A DNA stretch of 64,000 nt from Liolophura sinensis. Its lineage: Eukaryota; Mollusca; Polyplacophora; Chitonida; Chitonidae. The stretch is taken from assembly GCF_032854445.1 (NCBI RefSeq), contig NC_088298.1:4772160-4836159 (forward strand), in the 5' to 3' direction. Under the pieces are notes generated by a model. It had not been told where the DNA came from. It saw only the letters and a program-made list of their open reading frames with translations, and ran no database searches. Position 1 is the stretch's first letter. Each line of letters begins with the position of its first letter. Shown here in pieces: positions 21,600-33,335 of the stretch. A program made the position numbers and the translations under genes.

Positions 21600-22684
21600 C
21601 CCACATGTAGATGACCCACGTGTATAATGACATAATAAAGATAAGATGAATATGATAAATGGTAATGGTTAATAAATTTAGGCTTAATAACACTGGCATG
21701 GCTTACATGCAGGTCAACATAGGCAGCAAATATATAATATACATGTACGTACTTGTGCATGTAAACGTGACCTGACTGGTCGTGTAATACGTGTATTGAT
21801 AGAATAGATAGAAATTGTGCTTTTAAGGCTTGATATATATATATATTTATATATGTGTGTATATGTCTCCATGTATAACTAGACATGCTTTAACATGCCT
21901 AAATTACATGTAAGACTTAAAATTAGAGGACATATTCTGTAGCTGTAGTATTAGGAAAGGTATGAGAAAATGATTTTGAAATTTGACTTCTGCACTTCTG
22001 TCCCATATCAGTCTTCTACTACCCAACCTCCCTTTCCCCCCCCCCCCCACACACACACCTTTATCACATACACTCCCCTACGTTCTTATTTCCTGTTTTT
22101 TATGTTACATTGAAGGCTAAGCAACAGGACTTTATTGTTCAAAGGCCTATTTGGGTTTAAGCCTGGTATTAACTTAAATCCTCTGCATTTTTTGGGGGGG
22201 GGGGGGGGATAAGACCAGTATTACGATTAAAGTCTGACTTAAGTTTTACTGCTCTTTTGAAAAACCTGAGACATTTGTAATGGCACCTCTAGACATTTCA
22301 GTGTGGAAGGCAATACTTTGGATCCAAAGCAAGATATACTGTTGTTCCACTTAGTACCATGTACATGTAGCTAGGAACTCTTTGAAACTCACATGCTATA
22401 TACACATGTACCCCAATTTTATATATTGGTCGGGGAGGAGATGGAGGAAGGAGTGGAATGCATTTCAACTCTGGTTTATGTGAGGTACATGTAATGGTTT
22501 GGATATCAGACAGCCTTTGATTTGGAATCTGGTTAAAAAATGTCAAACTTGCATGTACATTTTAATATATTTTGTGCAAACTGGAAAGAGGAACACTCAA
22601 TAAAGATTGATCAGAGGATATATTACAGAAGCCTGGTCATGATGCATACATGTACTGTAATTCCTCATTTTCACATGTTTTCAG
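21600..22684. other. no gene; simple-repeat tracts
   Basis: It holds a (TA)n run near 21834-21850, a C tract with (CA)n at about 22038-22060 and a G tract near 22194-22208. No exon recognised. Confidence 0.45.
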
Positions 22685-22695
22685 ATGTTTATTTA

Positions 22696-22952
22696 GGGGC
22701 CTCCATGGCTCAGGTGGTCAGCGCGCTAGCGCAGCGTAATGACCCAATGCAGTAGCTGTGAGTTCAAGTCCAGCTCATGCTGGCTTCCTCTCCGGCCGTG
22801 CGTGGAAAGGTCTGTCAGCAACCTGTGGATGGTTGTGGGTTTCCACTGGGCTTCTGCCTGGTTTCCTCCCGCCATAATGCTGGCCACCATCGTATAAGTG
22901 AAATGTTTCTGAGTACTTAAAACACCAATCAAATAAATAAAAAAATAAATAA
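22696..22952 (+). mobile_element. SINE-A, full length with perfect 11-bp target duplication
   Basis: GGGGCCTCCATGGCTCAGGT head, B box, body and the CGTATAAGTGAAATG tail, then AAATAAATAAAAAAATAAATAA. ATGTTTATTTA flanks it at 22685-22695 and 22953-22963. A 14-bp stretch of the head before the B box is missing (CCCAATGCAG). Confidence 0.93.
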
Positions 22953-22959
22953 ATGTTTA

Positions 22960-23095
22960 TTTAAACATATTCAGAGGGCATTATTCTGCATACACTTGTA
23001 AAATTTAATTTCTTGTGAAGCCCTGAAATTGCTCAAAATTTGACTCCAAAATTAAAGTAAAAAGGTGCGTAAATCGCCCTGAAAGTTGATGAATT
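22960..23095 (+). repeat. Dispersed repeat family R2
   Basis: Carries GGGCATTATTCTGCATACAC, TTGTGAAGCCCTGAAATTG and GGTGCGTAAATC. Related copies: 51500-51660 and 61610-61745 (+), 45480-45560 (+, partial), 34050-34165 and 53515-53640 (-). Noncoding, class unknown. Confidence 0.65.
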
Positions 23096-23476
23096 GTCTA
23101 CAAACAGTAGACTGTCGGGCAATGAACTGGCCCACTGGAACATACCTTGGTTACCTACATTTTTGCATCGCACCTTTCATAATAGGAAACGATGGAATCT
23201 GTGATACAGTAGAGTTTGATTACCTGTCCTCCAGTAGGGGTTAGCGCCTCTCAAATGCCTGGGTAATGTTGTTAGAAAGGGCTGTTGTAGGTTTGTAAAC
23301 CAGGTTTGGTGCAAGGGTTGAGAGATAGTCTGTTGACATAGAAGTTAAGGGGCCTATCCCACAGATCATTGACTGATACCTGTACCTGGTGATACACCTG
23401 TAGGGCCTTCCTTGAAAAACTTGTTGTTTAGCATTACCTGTTTCTTTGTTAGAGATTCCTACACATGTACCTTACA

Positions 23477-23581
23477 CCCGGGGCTCTGTTGGGATTACTC
23501 CCGACATAATGCTGGCCGTCGACCTATCAGTAAAATGTTCTCTAGTAAGGCATAAAATACTAATGGAATAAATAAGTAAAG
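23477..23581 (+). mobile_element. SINE-A 3' fragment
   Basis: CCCGGGGCTCTGTTGGGATT, CATAATGCTGGCCGTCG and AAAATACTAATGGAATAAAT correspond to the last 100 bp of SINE-A. Confidence 0.7.
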
Positions 23582-23901
23582 AAATGTTTGATGCATTAGT
23601 TTTATTTAGAGACTTTTAACTTCAGCGTTAAAACAGTTAAATGCCGGCAGGTAATGAGACTGACAGAAGAAATGTTTGGTAATATTGTCAATGTCATTGT
23701 TGGTTTTGTTTGTTGTTTAGATCAGTTTAGTAAGCTCAACCTAACAGTAACATCTTACAAGCTAGCTGAGGATTTGCTAGTAATATTCAGAACTTCGTCT
23801 TTGATAGGGTTTGTAGGGTAAGTTTTATTTAAATTAAATGCTAAAAGTAATGGGTCAGGCTAGGCTTTGATGTTTAGCTCAGAGGTGAAGGCTCTAGAGG
23901 C

Positions 23902-24000
23902 ACGCCTGGTTTCCTCACGCCATAATGCTGGCCGTCGTCATATAGATGAAATATTTTTGAGCAAGGCGTAAAACACCTATCAAAAAATAAAATAAGTAAG
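23902..24000 (+). mobile_element. SINE-A 3' fragment
   Basis: CACGCCATAATGCTGGCCGT, ATAGATGAAATATTTTTGAG and CGTAAAACACCTATCAAA. Ends in A-rich repeats. Confidence 0.75.
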
Positions 24001-24034
24001 TTTTAGATGTACATTATATGTACCCAAAATGACT

Positions 24035-24205
24035 AACTTGCTAATTTTCCCCGATTCTGAGAGTTCTATTGATTTTAGAAAGGTGTTTTCAGGTTGTCTT
24101 GGAGCATGGGATGATATTCTACTGGAAAAAAGTTTCAGCACCAAAAACAATATTTTGTGACATTTATTGGCCTCCAAAAATGCACTTTTGTTGTAAAATT
24201 TTAGG
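24035..24205 (+). repeat. Dispersed repeat family R1
   Basis: GACTAACTTGCTAATTTTCC, TAGAAAGGTGTTTTCAGG, GGGATGATATTCTACTG and GTTTCAGCACCAAAAACAAT. The closest relative is 44876-45075. Confidence 0.65.
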
Positions 24206-26502
24206 TCTTTTAGGGTAATAATGAAAACCGAATACTCAAAAATGGCTTACAGGTGTGATTTTCACATCCTTCCATTTATCTTTTTCATACATGCCTTTCT
24301 GATACATAATGACATGTACACATCTGTACATGTAGCAGGTTTACAGATGTTACCACACCAATTCCCGAAACAAACAAACAAACAAGTTGTTAAATTACTG
24401 AACTGATAACATTTTATAGCAAAATGTACAGGTTGCATCTCCCTTTTCTAGATAAGATACATGTACAGAAGGTTAGTTTACACCTAGCTAAGATTTTTTT
24501 AGCAATGGCCTAGATGGTTATCTTCAAAGAGAAATGTTTTTCTGGGGAGGTTGATGTAAGCTGTCTCTGACACGGTGAACGAGTCTAGCATTGATAAATG
24601 AGCATTGTTCAGGAAGAAGAAATATCTTAGTTACCTATGAAGTATCTACTTGTGAAGGAATCAACGACATTGTTTACATATTTGGATCATGTGCACTAAA
24701 GGGCCATTCACAAAATGGATCGATTGTTGGTGCATGTTTCAGATTACACAGATCGACTTTAAAATGTTGATCATGAAAGTATTAATATACAGTAGGTGTA
24801 AACCTTATCAGTAAATGTGCAGAACAGTGGATGAGACGTAAGTATCAAATTTCTTTGTTTATAGAACTTAAAGCAAATTTTGCAACAGTTTGCTCACAAT
24901 TAATATTGCTACATGTAATTTTAACAGTAACATGTTCGAATGTACATGTAAGTATCAACCTTTGTGAATGTGTCTTTTGTGCAGAACTTTGTAACAAAAT
25001 TTTGCAACAACAACTGATACATATGTATGTATTGTTTCATTTTCTGATACCAACATAAACATATCTCTTCCCAGAGGCTCTTAAAATTATAAATGAAAAA
25101 GTACAGTGAAAAAGGATATATTTTTGGTACTGTTCAATGTACATGAGTTGTTTGGACAAAGAACATAGGGTTTTTTATACACTAAGGTGGCTTTTGTTGA
25201 ATAAGGAAGTTTGGACGTAGTTGAGTTCTTCCTTTCAAACTGCCAATAGCACTTAAAAGAAAACACAACAAATAATGTAGCTTGAGTTATTGCAAATATG
25301 CTTGGCAACTCTTTAAATCAACTTTTAATCAAGAGTTCTTTGGAGACATGGGATGTACCAAGGTAGAGCAACAGGAAACATGATGTTGCATAGTGCAGGT
25401 GAAATAATAGACTTTTTGGAGCCTGTTGCAAGGTAGTACTTCTTTCTTGTAGACACGAGATGCTAAATTGTGTAATTGTTTGTACAGTTTTGTAAAATTC
25501 CTTGAAGTTGTTCGGTTAGATATACACATGCACAAAGCCCAGTGTCCAGGTCAAAATGCTTTTATCACAGAAGTCTTTTTTTTTTTTTTTTGTTAGTTAT
25601 GTTTTAAGAGGTTTATGAACATGTGCTGGAATATTTCACTGTCATGGTGATGAGAATACAATAGGATGTAGTTCAATAAGTTGGTCAAGTCATTCTGTTA
25701 CAGTTTCAATTACAAAACTGTGACTTGGTGCAGAGAGGTTGAAGGTCCATTCACATGTAATCTGATTAAATCAAAAATGTCGCATTCCTTAACGCAATAA
25801 CCGCTCCAGAATTCCATTGTGGCTTTGTTAATGATCTTTTGTTTGGTAAATAAACTATGGTCCTTGGCTGAGTTACTCATTTTGCATATTCTGTGTGTTC
25901 TGGTGATCATAGAAAGGTGTTATTGAGGTTTGTTTGGAAGGTAGAATGATATCCCTTTGGAAGGATGCAAGTTTCAGAGCTAGAAGTAATATTGTATGTA
26001 TGACCTTTCATTTGCCTTTTAAAGTGCGTTTTTTTAGGGCAGATTTTTTAGATCTAGTACTGTAGAATCGATTAAAAAAAAAAGAAAACAGGAGGCAAAA
26101 TGGAGTCCACAGGTGATACATTATTAAAGGTCAGGTATCTAGGTGTGTCAATGCACTGTACTCAATCATCTCAGTTTTTTTTCAGGTCAAATTTTCAAGC
26201 GTCTAAGCGAGGTAGAAATTAAAAACACCTATGCTCCTCCAACCCCTACTTCTTTCCAGCATGTCCAACCTGCCCAACCTCTCATCTCAGCTCACCTAAG
26301 CTTGTGCAACCAGAATTGTCCTAAATCTCTCACTCATGTTTGTTTGGCTGGCTTTAAAAAACAGATAATCATTTTGACACCCCAGACTTTACAAAGTCTA
26401 GTACACCATTGTCCTGTAAATATCATATAATCTTTGGAATAGTGTTAATACATCGCATGTATGTCTCATTTGGCGGTGTAGGACTTGTATATCAATCTGT
26501 GA
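24206..26502. other. no firm gene
   Basis: Mostly unrecognised AT-rich DNA. 25870-26045 is a worn R1 copy (ATAGAAAGGTGTTATTGAGG). A plus-strand open frame at 26186-26430 follows a strong acceptor (AGTTTTTTTTCAG); it could be a terminal exon, but no domain or polyadenylation signal supports it. Confidence 0.4.
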
Positions 26503-26588
26503 GTGTCAGCATGGCGCACTGACCCATGAGCCTCTTACCAATGCAGTTGCTGTGAGTCCAGTTCATGCTCGCTTCCTCTACTGATGGG
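26503..26588 (+). mobile_element. SINE-A 5' fragment
   Basis: CATGGCGCACTGACCCATGA through the B-box region to CGCTTCCTCTAC. It abuts a minus-strand copy. Confidence 0.7.
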
Positions 26589-26806
26589 TGTTTTTACGCC
26601 CTATTACGAATATTTCACTTATACGGCGTCAGACCAGCATTATTGTGAGAGGAGACCGAGCAGAACTCAGGGGAAACCAATGACCATCCGTATGTTTGCT
26701 GACAGACCTTCACACGTACAGCCAGAGAGGAAGCCAGCATGAGCTGAACTTGAATTCACAGTGACCGCAATTCGTGAGAGGCTCCTGGGTCATTGTGCCA
26801 GGTTCA
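26589..26806 (-). mobile_element. SINE-A, lacks extreme 5' and 3' ends
   Basis: The complement of TATTTCACTTATACGGCGTC through GTGAGAGGCTCCTGGGTCAT. With the preceding piece it forms an inverted pair that could fold. Confidence 0.78.
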
Positions 26807-27398
26807 TTTAATAATAATGTGTTTTTTATAGGACGGTTTGCGGAACGTATATACACAGTATTATTAACATACTTTGTAGGGTTGTTGCATAACTCCAGGC
26901 AGTTCTGTTCCACTTTTTTGCTATTGATTTTGCTGCCTGTTTTGTCAATATCCAGAGGTCACACCTGCAGGAGAAATCAGTGTACTAGGAAGTCGCCTAT
27001 TTCCTGTTTGGCTAAAGCCGTTTATGCATCGTTCTTATCTGGTGCAGTACAGGATTGTAGCGTGCGCAGATTTATCAAAATTGAATTATGTCAACCAACA
27101 ATTTTATGGGATATTTCACTTGCTATTAATCACCACGACTGTGTTATTCTGTTGGAAAAATCACCTGAAATTGATGTGGAATGAACCAAGTATAAATTGA
27201 CAGGATTTTTGACATGACAACTAGCTATTAATAATCCGTCATCCTTCCGTGCTGCTGAGTGTACAGCCGGGCAATTAGTTCGTGGGAAATTCCGTGAAAT
27301 TACAGGTGATTTACGGCATGTCTATTCTTTCGGTATATAATTGGCTTGAAATATGTAGGTTTAAAAATGCCCAGCGAGTGAGTACATTGTAAATATAT
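26807..27398. other. no gene seen
   Basis: A 136-codon frame (26774-27184) starts inside the SINE and shows no recognised domain. It is treated as chance. Confidence 0.4.
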
Positions 27399-29655
27399 AA
27401 GGTAAACATTAGTGATGTGTGAAGAGTGACTGCGGTGTTGGGATCTACATGTAGCTTTAAAGGTAAACATTGGTGATGTGTGAAAGAGTGACTGCGGTGT
27501 TGGGATCTACATGTACCTTTAAGGTAAACGTTAGTGATGTGGTGAAAGAGTGACTGCGGTGTTGGGATCTACATGTACCTTTAGGTAAACATTGGTGATG
27601 TGTGAAAGAGTGACTGCGGTGTTGGGATCTACATGTACCTTTAAGGTAAACATGGTGATGTGTGAAAGAGTGACTGCGGTGTTGGGATCTACATGTAGCT
27701 TTAAGGTAAACATTGGTGATGTGTGAAAGAGTGACTGCGGTGTTGGGATCTACATGTAGCTTTAAGGTAAACATTAGTGACGTGTGAAAGAGTGACTGCG
27801 GTGTTGGGATCTACATGTACCTTAAGGTAAACGTTAGTGATGTGTGAAAGAGTGACTGCGGTGTTGGGATCTACATGTACCTTTAAGGTAAACATTAGTG
27901 ATGTGTGAAAGAGTGACTGCGGTGTTGGGATCTACATGTACCTTTAAGGTAAACGTTAGTGATGTGTGAAAGAGTGACTGCGGTGTTGGGATCTACATGT
28001 ACCTTTAAGGTAAACGTTAGTGATGTGTGAAAGAGTGACTGCGGTGTTGGGATCTACATGTAGCTTTAAGGTAAACATTGGTGATGTGTGAAAGAGTGTC
28101 TGCGGTGTTGGGATCTACATGTAGCTTTAAGGGTAAACATTGGTGATGTGTGAAAGAGTGACTGCGGTGTTGGGATCTACATGTAGCTTTAAGGAAAACA
28201 TTAGTGACGTGTGAAAGAGTGACTGCGGTGTTGGGATCTACATGTACCTTTAAGGGTAAAACTTAGTGATGTGTGAACAGAGTGACTGCGGTGTTGGGAT
28301 CTACATGTACCTTTAAGGTAAACATTAGTGATGTGTGAAAGAGTGACTGCGGTGTTGGGATCTACATGTACCTTTAAGGTAAACGTTAGTGATGTGTGAA
28401 AGAGTGACTGCGGTGTTGGGATCTACATGTACCTTTAAGGTAAACGTTAGTGATGTGTGAAAGAGTGACTGCGGTGTTGGGATCTACATGTAGCTTTAAG
28501 GTAAACATTGGTGATGTGTGAAAGAGTGTCTGCGGTGTTGGGATCTACATGTACCTTTAAGGTAAACGTTAGTGATGTGTTAAAGAGTGACTGCGGTGTT
28601 GGGATCTACATGTACCTTTAAGGTAAACATTAGTGATGTGTGAAAGAGTGACTGCGGTGTTGGGATCTACATGTACCTTTAAGGTAAACATTAGTGATGT
28701 GTGAAAGAGTGACTGCGGTGTTGGGATCTACATGTACCTTTAAGGTAAACATTAGTGATGTGTGAAAGACTGACTGCGGTGTTGGGATCTACATGTACCT
28801 TTAAGGTAAACATTAGTGATGTGTGAAAGAGTGACTGCGGTGTTGGGATCTACATGTACCTTTAAGGTAAACATTAGTGATGTGTGAAAGAGTGACTGCG
28901 GTGTTGGGATCTACATGTACCTTTAAGGTAAACATTAGTGATGTGTGAAAGAGTGACTGCGGTGTTGGGATCTACATGTAGCTTTAAGGTAAACATTGGT
29001 GATGTGTGAAAGAGTGACTGCGGTGTTGGGATCTACATGTAGCTTTAAGGTAAACATTGGTGATGTGTGAAAGAGTGACTGCGGTGTTGGGATCTACATG
29101 TACCTTTAAGGTAAACATTAGTGATGTGTGAAAGAGTGACTGCAGTGTTGGGATCTACATGTACCTTTAAGGTAAACGTTAGTGACGTGTGAAAGAGTGA
29201 CTGCAGTGTTGGGATCTACATGTACCTTTAAGGTAAACGTTAGTGACGTGTGAAGAGTGACTGCGGTGTTGGGATCTACATGTACCTTTAAGGTAAACAT
29301 TAGTGATGTGTGAAAGAGTGACTGCGGGGTTGGGTTCTACATGTACCTTTAAGGTAAACATTAGTGATGTGTGAAAGAGTGACTGCGGTGTTGGGATCTT
29401 CATGTACCTTTAAGGTAAACGTTAGTGATGTGTGAAAGAGTGACTGCGGTGTTGGGATCTACATGTACCTTTAAGGTAAACATTAGTGATGTGTGAAAGA
29501 GTGACTGCGGTGTTGGGATCTACATGTACCTTTAAGGTAAACATTAGTGATGTGTGAAAGAGTGACTGCGGTGTTGGGATCTACATGTACCTTTAAGGTA
29601 AACATTAGTGATGTGTGAAAGAGTGACTGCAGTGTTGGGATCTACATGTACCTTT
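27399..29655. repeat. 61-bp minisatellite array, 37 units
   Basis: Unit AAGGTAAACATTAGTGATGT + GTGAAAGAGTGACTGCGGTG + TTGGGATCTACATGTACCTTT. Copies are very alike. Variants alternate at ATTAGTG/ATTGGTG/GTTAGTG and ACATGTACC/ACATGTAGC, giving blocks of like units. 61 is not a multiple of three, so no long frame persists. Confidence 0.97.
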
Positions 29656-31114
29656 ATTTGGGGTCCTTGGAGGTAGTCCTGCAGGACACATATTGATATC
29701 GTTTGAATTACTATTATTATTTATTCAGTTATGTATGCCACCTACAGCCTAGACTGATTGACTTGAAGATTTGCGGTATTATTCCCCTATACTTGAAGCT
29801 GTGCACCACGTAGCCCGATTTTTTTCTGGGTTACGTGGTTTGGCGGCCAAATTTCATTTTATGTGAAATAATTTAAACTTCTTCTTCTCACGAACCACTG
29901 AAAGGATTGTTTTGAAATCGATAGCGTTGTTAGTTACAGTAAGTTTGAGAAAATCGTTGACTTCAGTAAGAACTGTGGAAGGTCGCCATTGGTCGAAGTT
30001 GTGATGTCACAACTAGTTTTCAGATTTCCATTTTTATTTTTCATTTCTTGATGTGTTTTGGGCAGCTGATTCTGAATCTGCTTCTGTTTTTTTTGCCTGT
30101 CTTTGTAACTTTTTGAAATATAGTCAAAAAACTAAAATTTAGTTGGGTAATTTCAGTGACCTGTAACTCGAGAGCTATGGGAGCTAGAAATGTGAAACTT
30201 GTACCAAATTGTAGCCCAAGACATGCTCTTTCTGTAGCATGCCAGCAGTTTAGAGCTACGATCAATAATTTTAAATGACAATGCAGCTCTTCTTTAGAAA
30301 AAAGATGTTAATCCTGAGTGAAAATAGATAAATAGATGTTGTTTTAACATTGAGTTAGATGGCAACTGGACAAGGTTTATGCTACTTGACTTAATTCTTT
30401 TCTTTTCAACAAACGTCAAGTGGGTTATCATTTCTACCTTTCACTCGAACAATATTTATGGGACTTAACCTTCACTGTGCAATATCCTCTATGTATGTTT
30501 CAAATTCCGAATGTTACAGTTTAGTTGTGCATATTATCAGTCTGTATGTATCGAGAAACAGCCAGTTTAAATGTACTGTACATAGACACACACGTAGTTG
30601 GGCATTACTCTGTCTGCGTACAGTTATTACATGAAATCCCGACTGGACTGCTCAAAATTGGCAGCTGTGGGAAGCGCATTTTGTATCTTGTGTTACTCTT
30701 ACATGTAGACATATCTAGTGTGCTAACGTACAGTATGTACATCCACACGTGTGCGAGTGTCTCGGAGATCGTCATTGGAACTCTGCCACTATCATCAACG
30801 CTATAGGCTACATTGCCTTTTACACACCACATGACTATTTATTGTTAGTGGCTGTGTTACAGAGTCTTACTTTAGCATAATCCGTAGTTCATTCTGCATC
30901 GTAAGTTCTGCTCATGAATGACGTATTCAGTGTTGATGGCATTTCCATAGACATCTGTATGTGCATCATTACCATCCCCCCTCCCCCCTCCCCAGAGCAG
31001 GGGTTGCATCTGTATTGGCTAGGGTACAAATGGAGCACTGGGCCACCAAAATAGAACAACCAACGTAAGCAAGACCTAAATCCAAACCTATTGGGTACTT
31101 ATTTAGACTCTGCT
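29656..31114. other. no gene seen
   Basis: No recognised exon or repeat. C-rich tract at 30978-30994. Confidence 0.4.
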
Positions 31115-31600
31115 CATGCTCAGCTTTTATCTGCTGGAGGAGTTGATGATGCTACTGGGCCTTGTTACTTTACGTGCTGTCTCCGTCTGATAATTGGATA
31201 TCTGTATATGTCTACAACTACAGGACATTTTCTGTCTGTGTGGAATTTTTTGCTTGAGGAGGTTAAGGGTTCAAATCCAACTCAGGTCAGCCTTAGATTA
31301 GCATTTCTTTTTTCTTATTCTCTGTTTGTATCTGTTACATACATGCAAAGGACCATGTCGCTGGAAGCTTGAGGAGTGTTATAATCAAGTCTCTTTCACC
31401 GTTAGACCCTCGTCTTGCTACATGTTTATCTGCTGAAGGAGTTGTTGATGCTACTGAGACTTGTTACTGACTTCTTTATCTGTGTGGGAGATCACACCCC
31501 TCTCTGTGTCTACAGCTACAGAGCATTTTCTATCAGGGTGGCACGTTTTGCTTTATGGGATCAAGGGTTCAAATCCAACTCCAGTCAACCTTTGAATTGA
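31115..31600 (+). repeat. Two tandem copies of a unit of about 310 bp with B-box-like motif
   Basis: Both copies (from about 31125 and 31432) share GGAGTTGATGATGCTACTGG-like starts, CTACAGGACATTTTCTGTC-like middles and a B-box-like GGGTTCAAATCCAACTC near the end (31269, 31567). A partial third copy starts near 31770. Probably a tRNA-derived element that was tandemly duplicated. Confidence 0.6.
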
Positions 31601-31961
31601 GATTATTTTTGGTTGTTTTCTTTCTGTTACATGCATGTAAAAGTCTACAGTACAGTGTTTTCTGTCAACTTATGTTTTAGTCACAGCTTCTGACTAAGTT
31701 TTATGAGTGCACATGAACTCTCTCTTATGGATAGAGGCTCTTCATACCCACAAGTTACCTGCCACATGGGTTGATGATGCCACTTAGCCTTGTTACTGCA
31801 TACACATGTGCATGGAGGCCTACAAATTTGACATGTCACGCTTTGTGCATATCCCCCCCCCCCCCCCCCCACACACACACAGCTAACTTCTGGAACAGTC
31901 TGCTCTTTCTGACAGACAAAAACATTTGTGGAGTGTGGATTGTATTTCTTGATATCCTCAG

Positions 31962-32070
31962 GCTCTGCTAGCAGTGCTAGGTTTCCTCCTATAGTAATGC
32001 TGGCCGCCGTTGTATAAGTGAAATATTCTTCAGTATGGTGAAAAACATCAATTACATAAGTAAAATAAAT
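31962..32070 (+). mobile_element. SINE-A 3' fragment
   Basis: TAATGCTGGCCGCCGTTGTA, TAAGTGAAATATTCTTCAGT and AAACATCAATTACATAAG. Follows a C tract with (CA)n at 31851-31880. Confidence 0.75.
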
Positions 32071-32811
32071 CTATTGGTTGACGAGGTTAAGAGTTCACAT
32101 CTGACAAGGATCAGTGTTCGATATGAGCGCTTTTGGTGCCGTTCGTACTTGTATAGTTATATAAAGGTCTGATCAGTTGTCGTTGGTACATGCACCTTTC
32201 TATGAATAATGCATATTGTATTATCTCTCAGATTTATGTTTCAAATTTCAAATTCAAAGAATAACTTTAACTTGTAAAGTTTCTTGTACTGTTTTGCCAG
32301 GGTTAATATCCATGTTTGCTAACCAGTATTCGAAATCATGTCTCGCATATAATATTGGGCATGTTTGTGTTAGTTTCTGGTCAAGCCTTGCCTTCAGTAC
32401 TCTAAATTATTAGAGTCTGCTCAAAGAACCTTTGAGCAGACACTAGCATATCCTCGATCCAGTGGAAACTGTGCGCTTCCTTGTCGGCTGTCACCCGCAG
32501 ACAAGGTGTTAATTACAGTGCCAGACTGGTAAAGCCCACTTTGAAGTGTAGGAAAAAAGCCAGGGATTAATATACCTCCAGCCTGACCACCCCTGATTAA
32601 CACTATTGTAAAAGGACTGGTCCTGTGTGGGATTAGCCTAATCAATGATGATAGGAGACTGTTCCATTTTCGGCTATGGGTGGATAGGGTTGTAGATGAT
32701 TGATTTTCTGAAGGGCTTTTTTTTTGTACAAGGGTTAGGACTTGAGTGTGATATTGGTGTACCCTACTGTCTGAGTCTGAGGTTACTTCACAGAGTGGCG
32801 TGTACATGTGT
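32071..32811. other. no gene seen
   Basis: A minus-strand frame of 128 codons (32421-32807) has no domain, hydrophobic pattern or splice support. Treated as chance. Confidence 0.4.
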
Positions 32812-33335
32812 GAACAATTGTCTGAGAGGTATTCTGTAAATCTTTAACATTTTCAAACTCCAGAGCACTTTTTTCAGTGGAATTTATTCACACAATTATT
32901 ATGAAAATGATGCTAAAATAATTTGTGTGCGTCACGAAAGATGCAAGCTGCATAAAACTGCACAAATTATTTCTCTACAACATGTAAGAACAATTGTCTT
33001 AGGAATATTCTTCAAATCTTCAAACTTTTCGAACTCCCAAGCACTTTTTTCATTGGAATTTATTTACACAATTATTATGAAAATGATGCTAAAAAAATTT
33101 GTGTTTGTCCCAAAATATGCAAGCTTCATAAAACTGCACAAATTATTTCTCTACAACATGTAAGAACAATTGTCTGAGGAATATTCTTTAAATCTTCCAA
33201 CTTTTCGAACTCCCAAGCACTTTTTTCATTGGAATTTATTCACACCATTGTTATGAAAATGATGCCAAAATAATTTGTGTGTGTTGTGAAAGATGCAAGC
33301 TTTATAAAACTGTGCAAATCATGACTCTACATCTC
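32812..33335. repeat. 177-bp tandem repeat, three copies
   Basis: Copies start with GAACAATTGTCT at 32812, 32988 and 33166. Each contains GCACTTTTTTCATTGGAATT, ATTATGAAAATGATGC and AAACTGCACAAATTATTTCT. Divergence is moderate. Confidence 0.9.

Noticed and set aside
26774-27184. 136-codon plus-strand frame as a gene
   Set aside because: The start lies in a SINE-A copy and the rest shows no recognisable domain.
27457-29403. CRISPR-like array of regular repeats
   Set aside because: The units abut with no unique spacers; it is a 61-bp minisatellite in an animal genome.
32421-32807. 128-codon minus-strand frame as a gene
   Set aside because: No domain, membrane pattern, splice signals or promoter was seen; a frame of this length is expected by chance in 64 kb.
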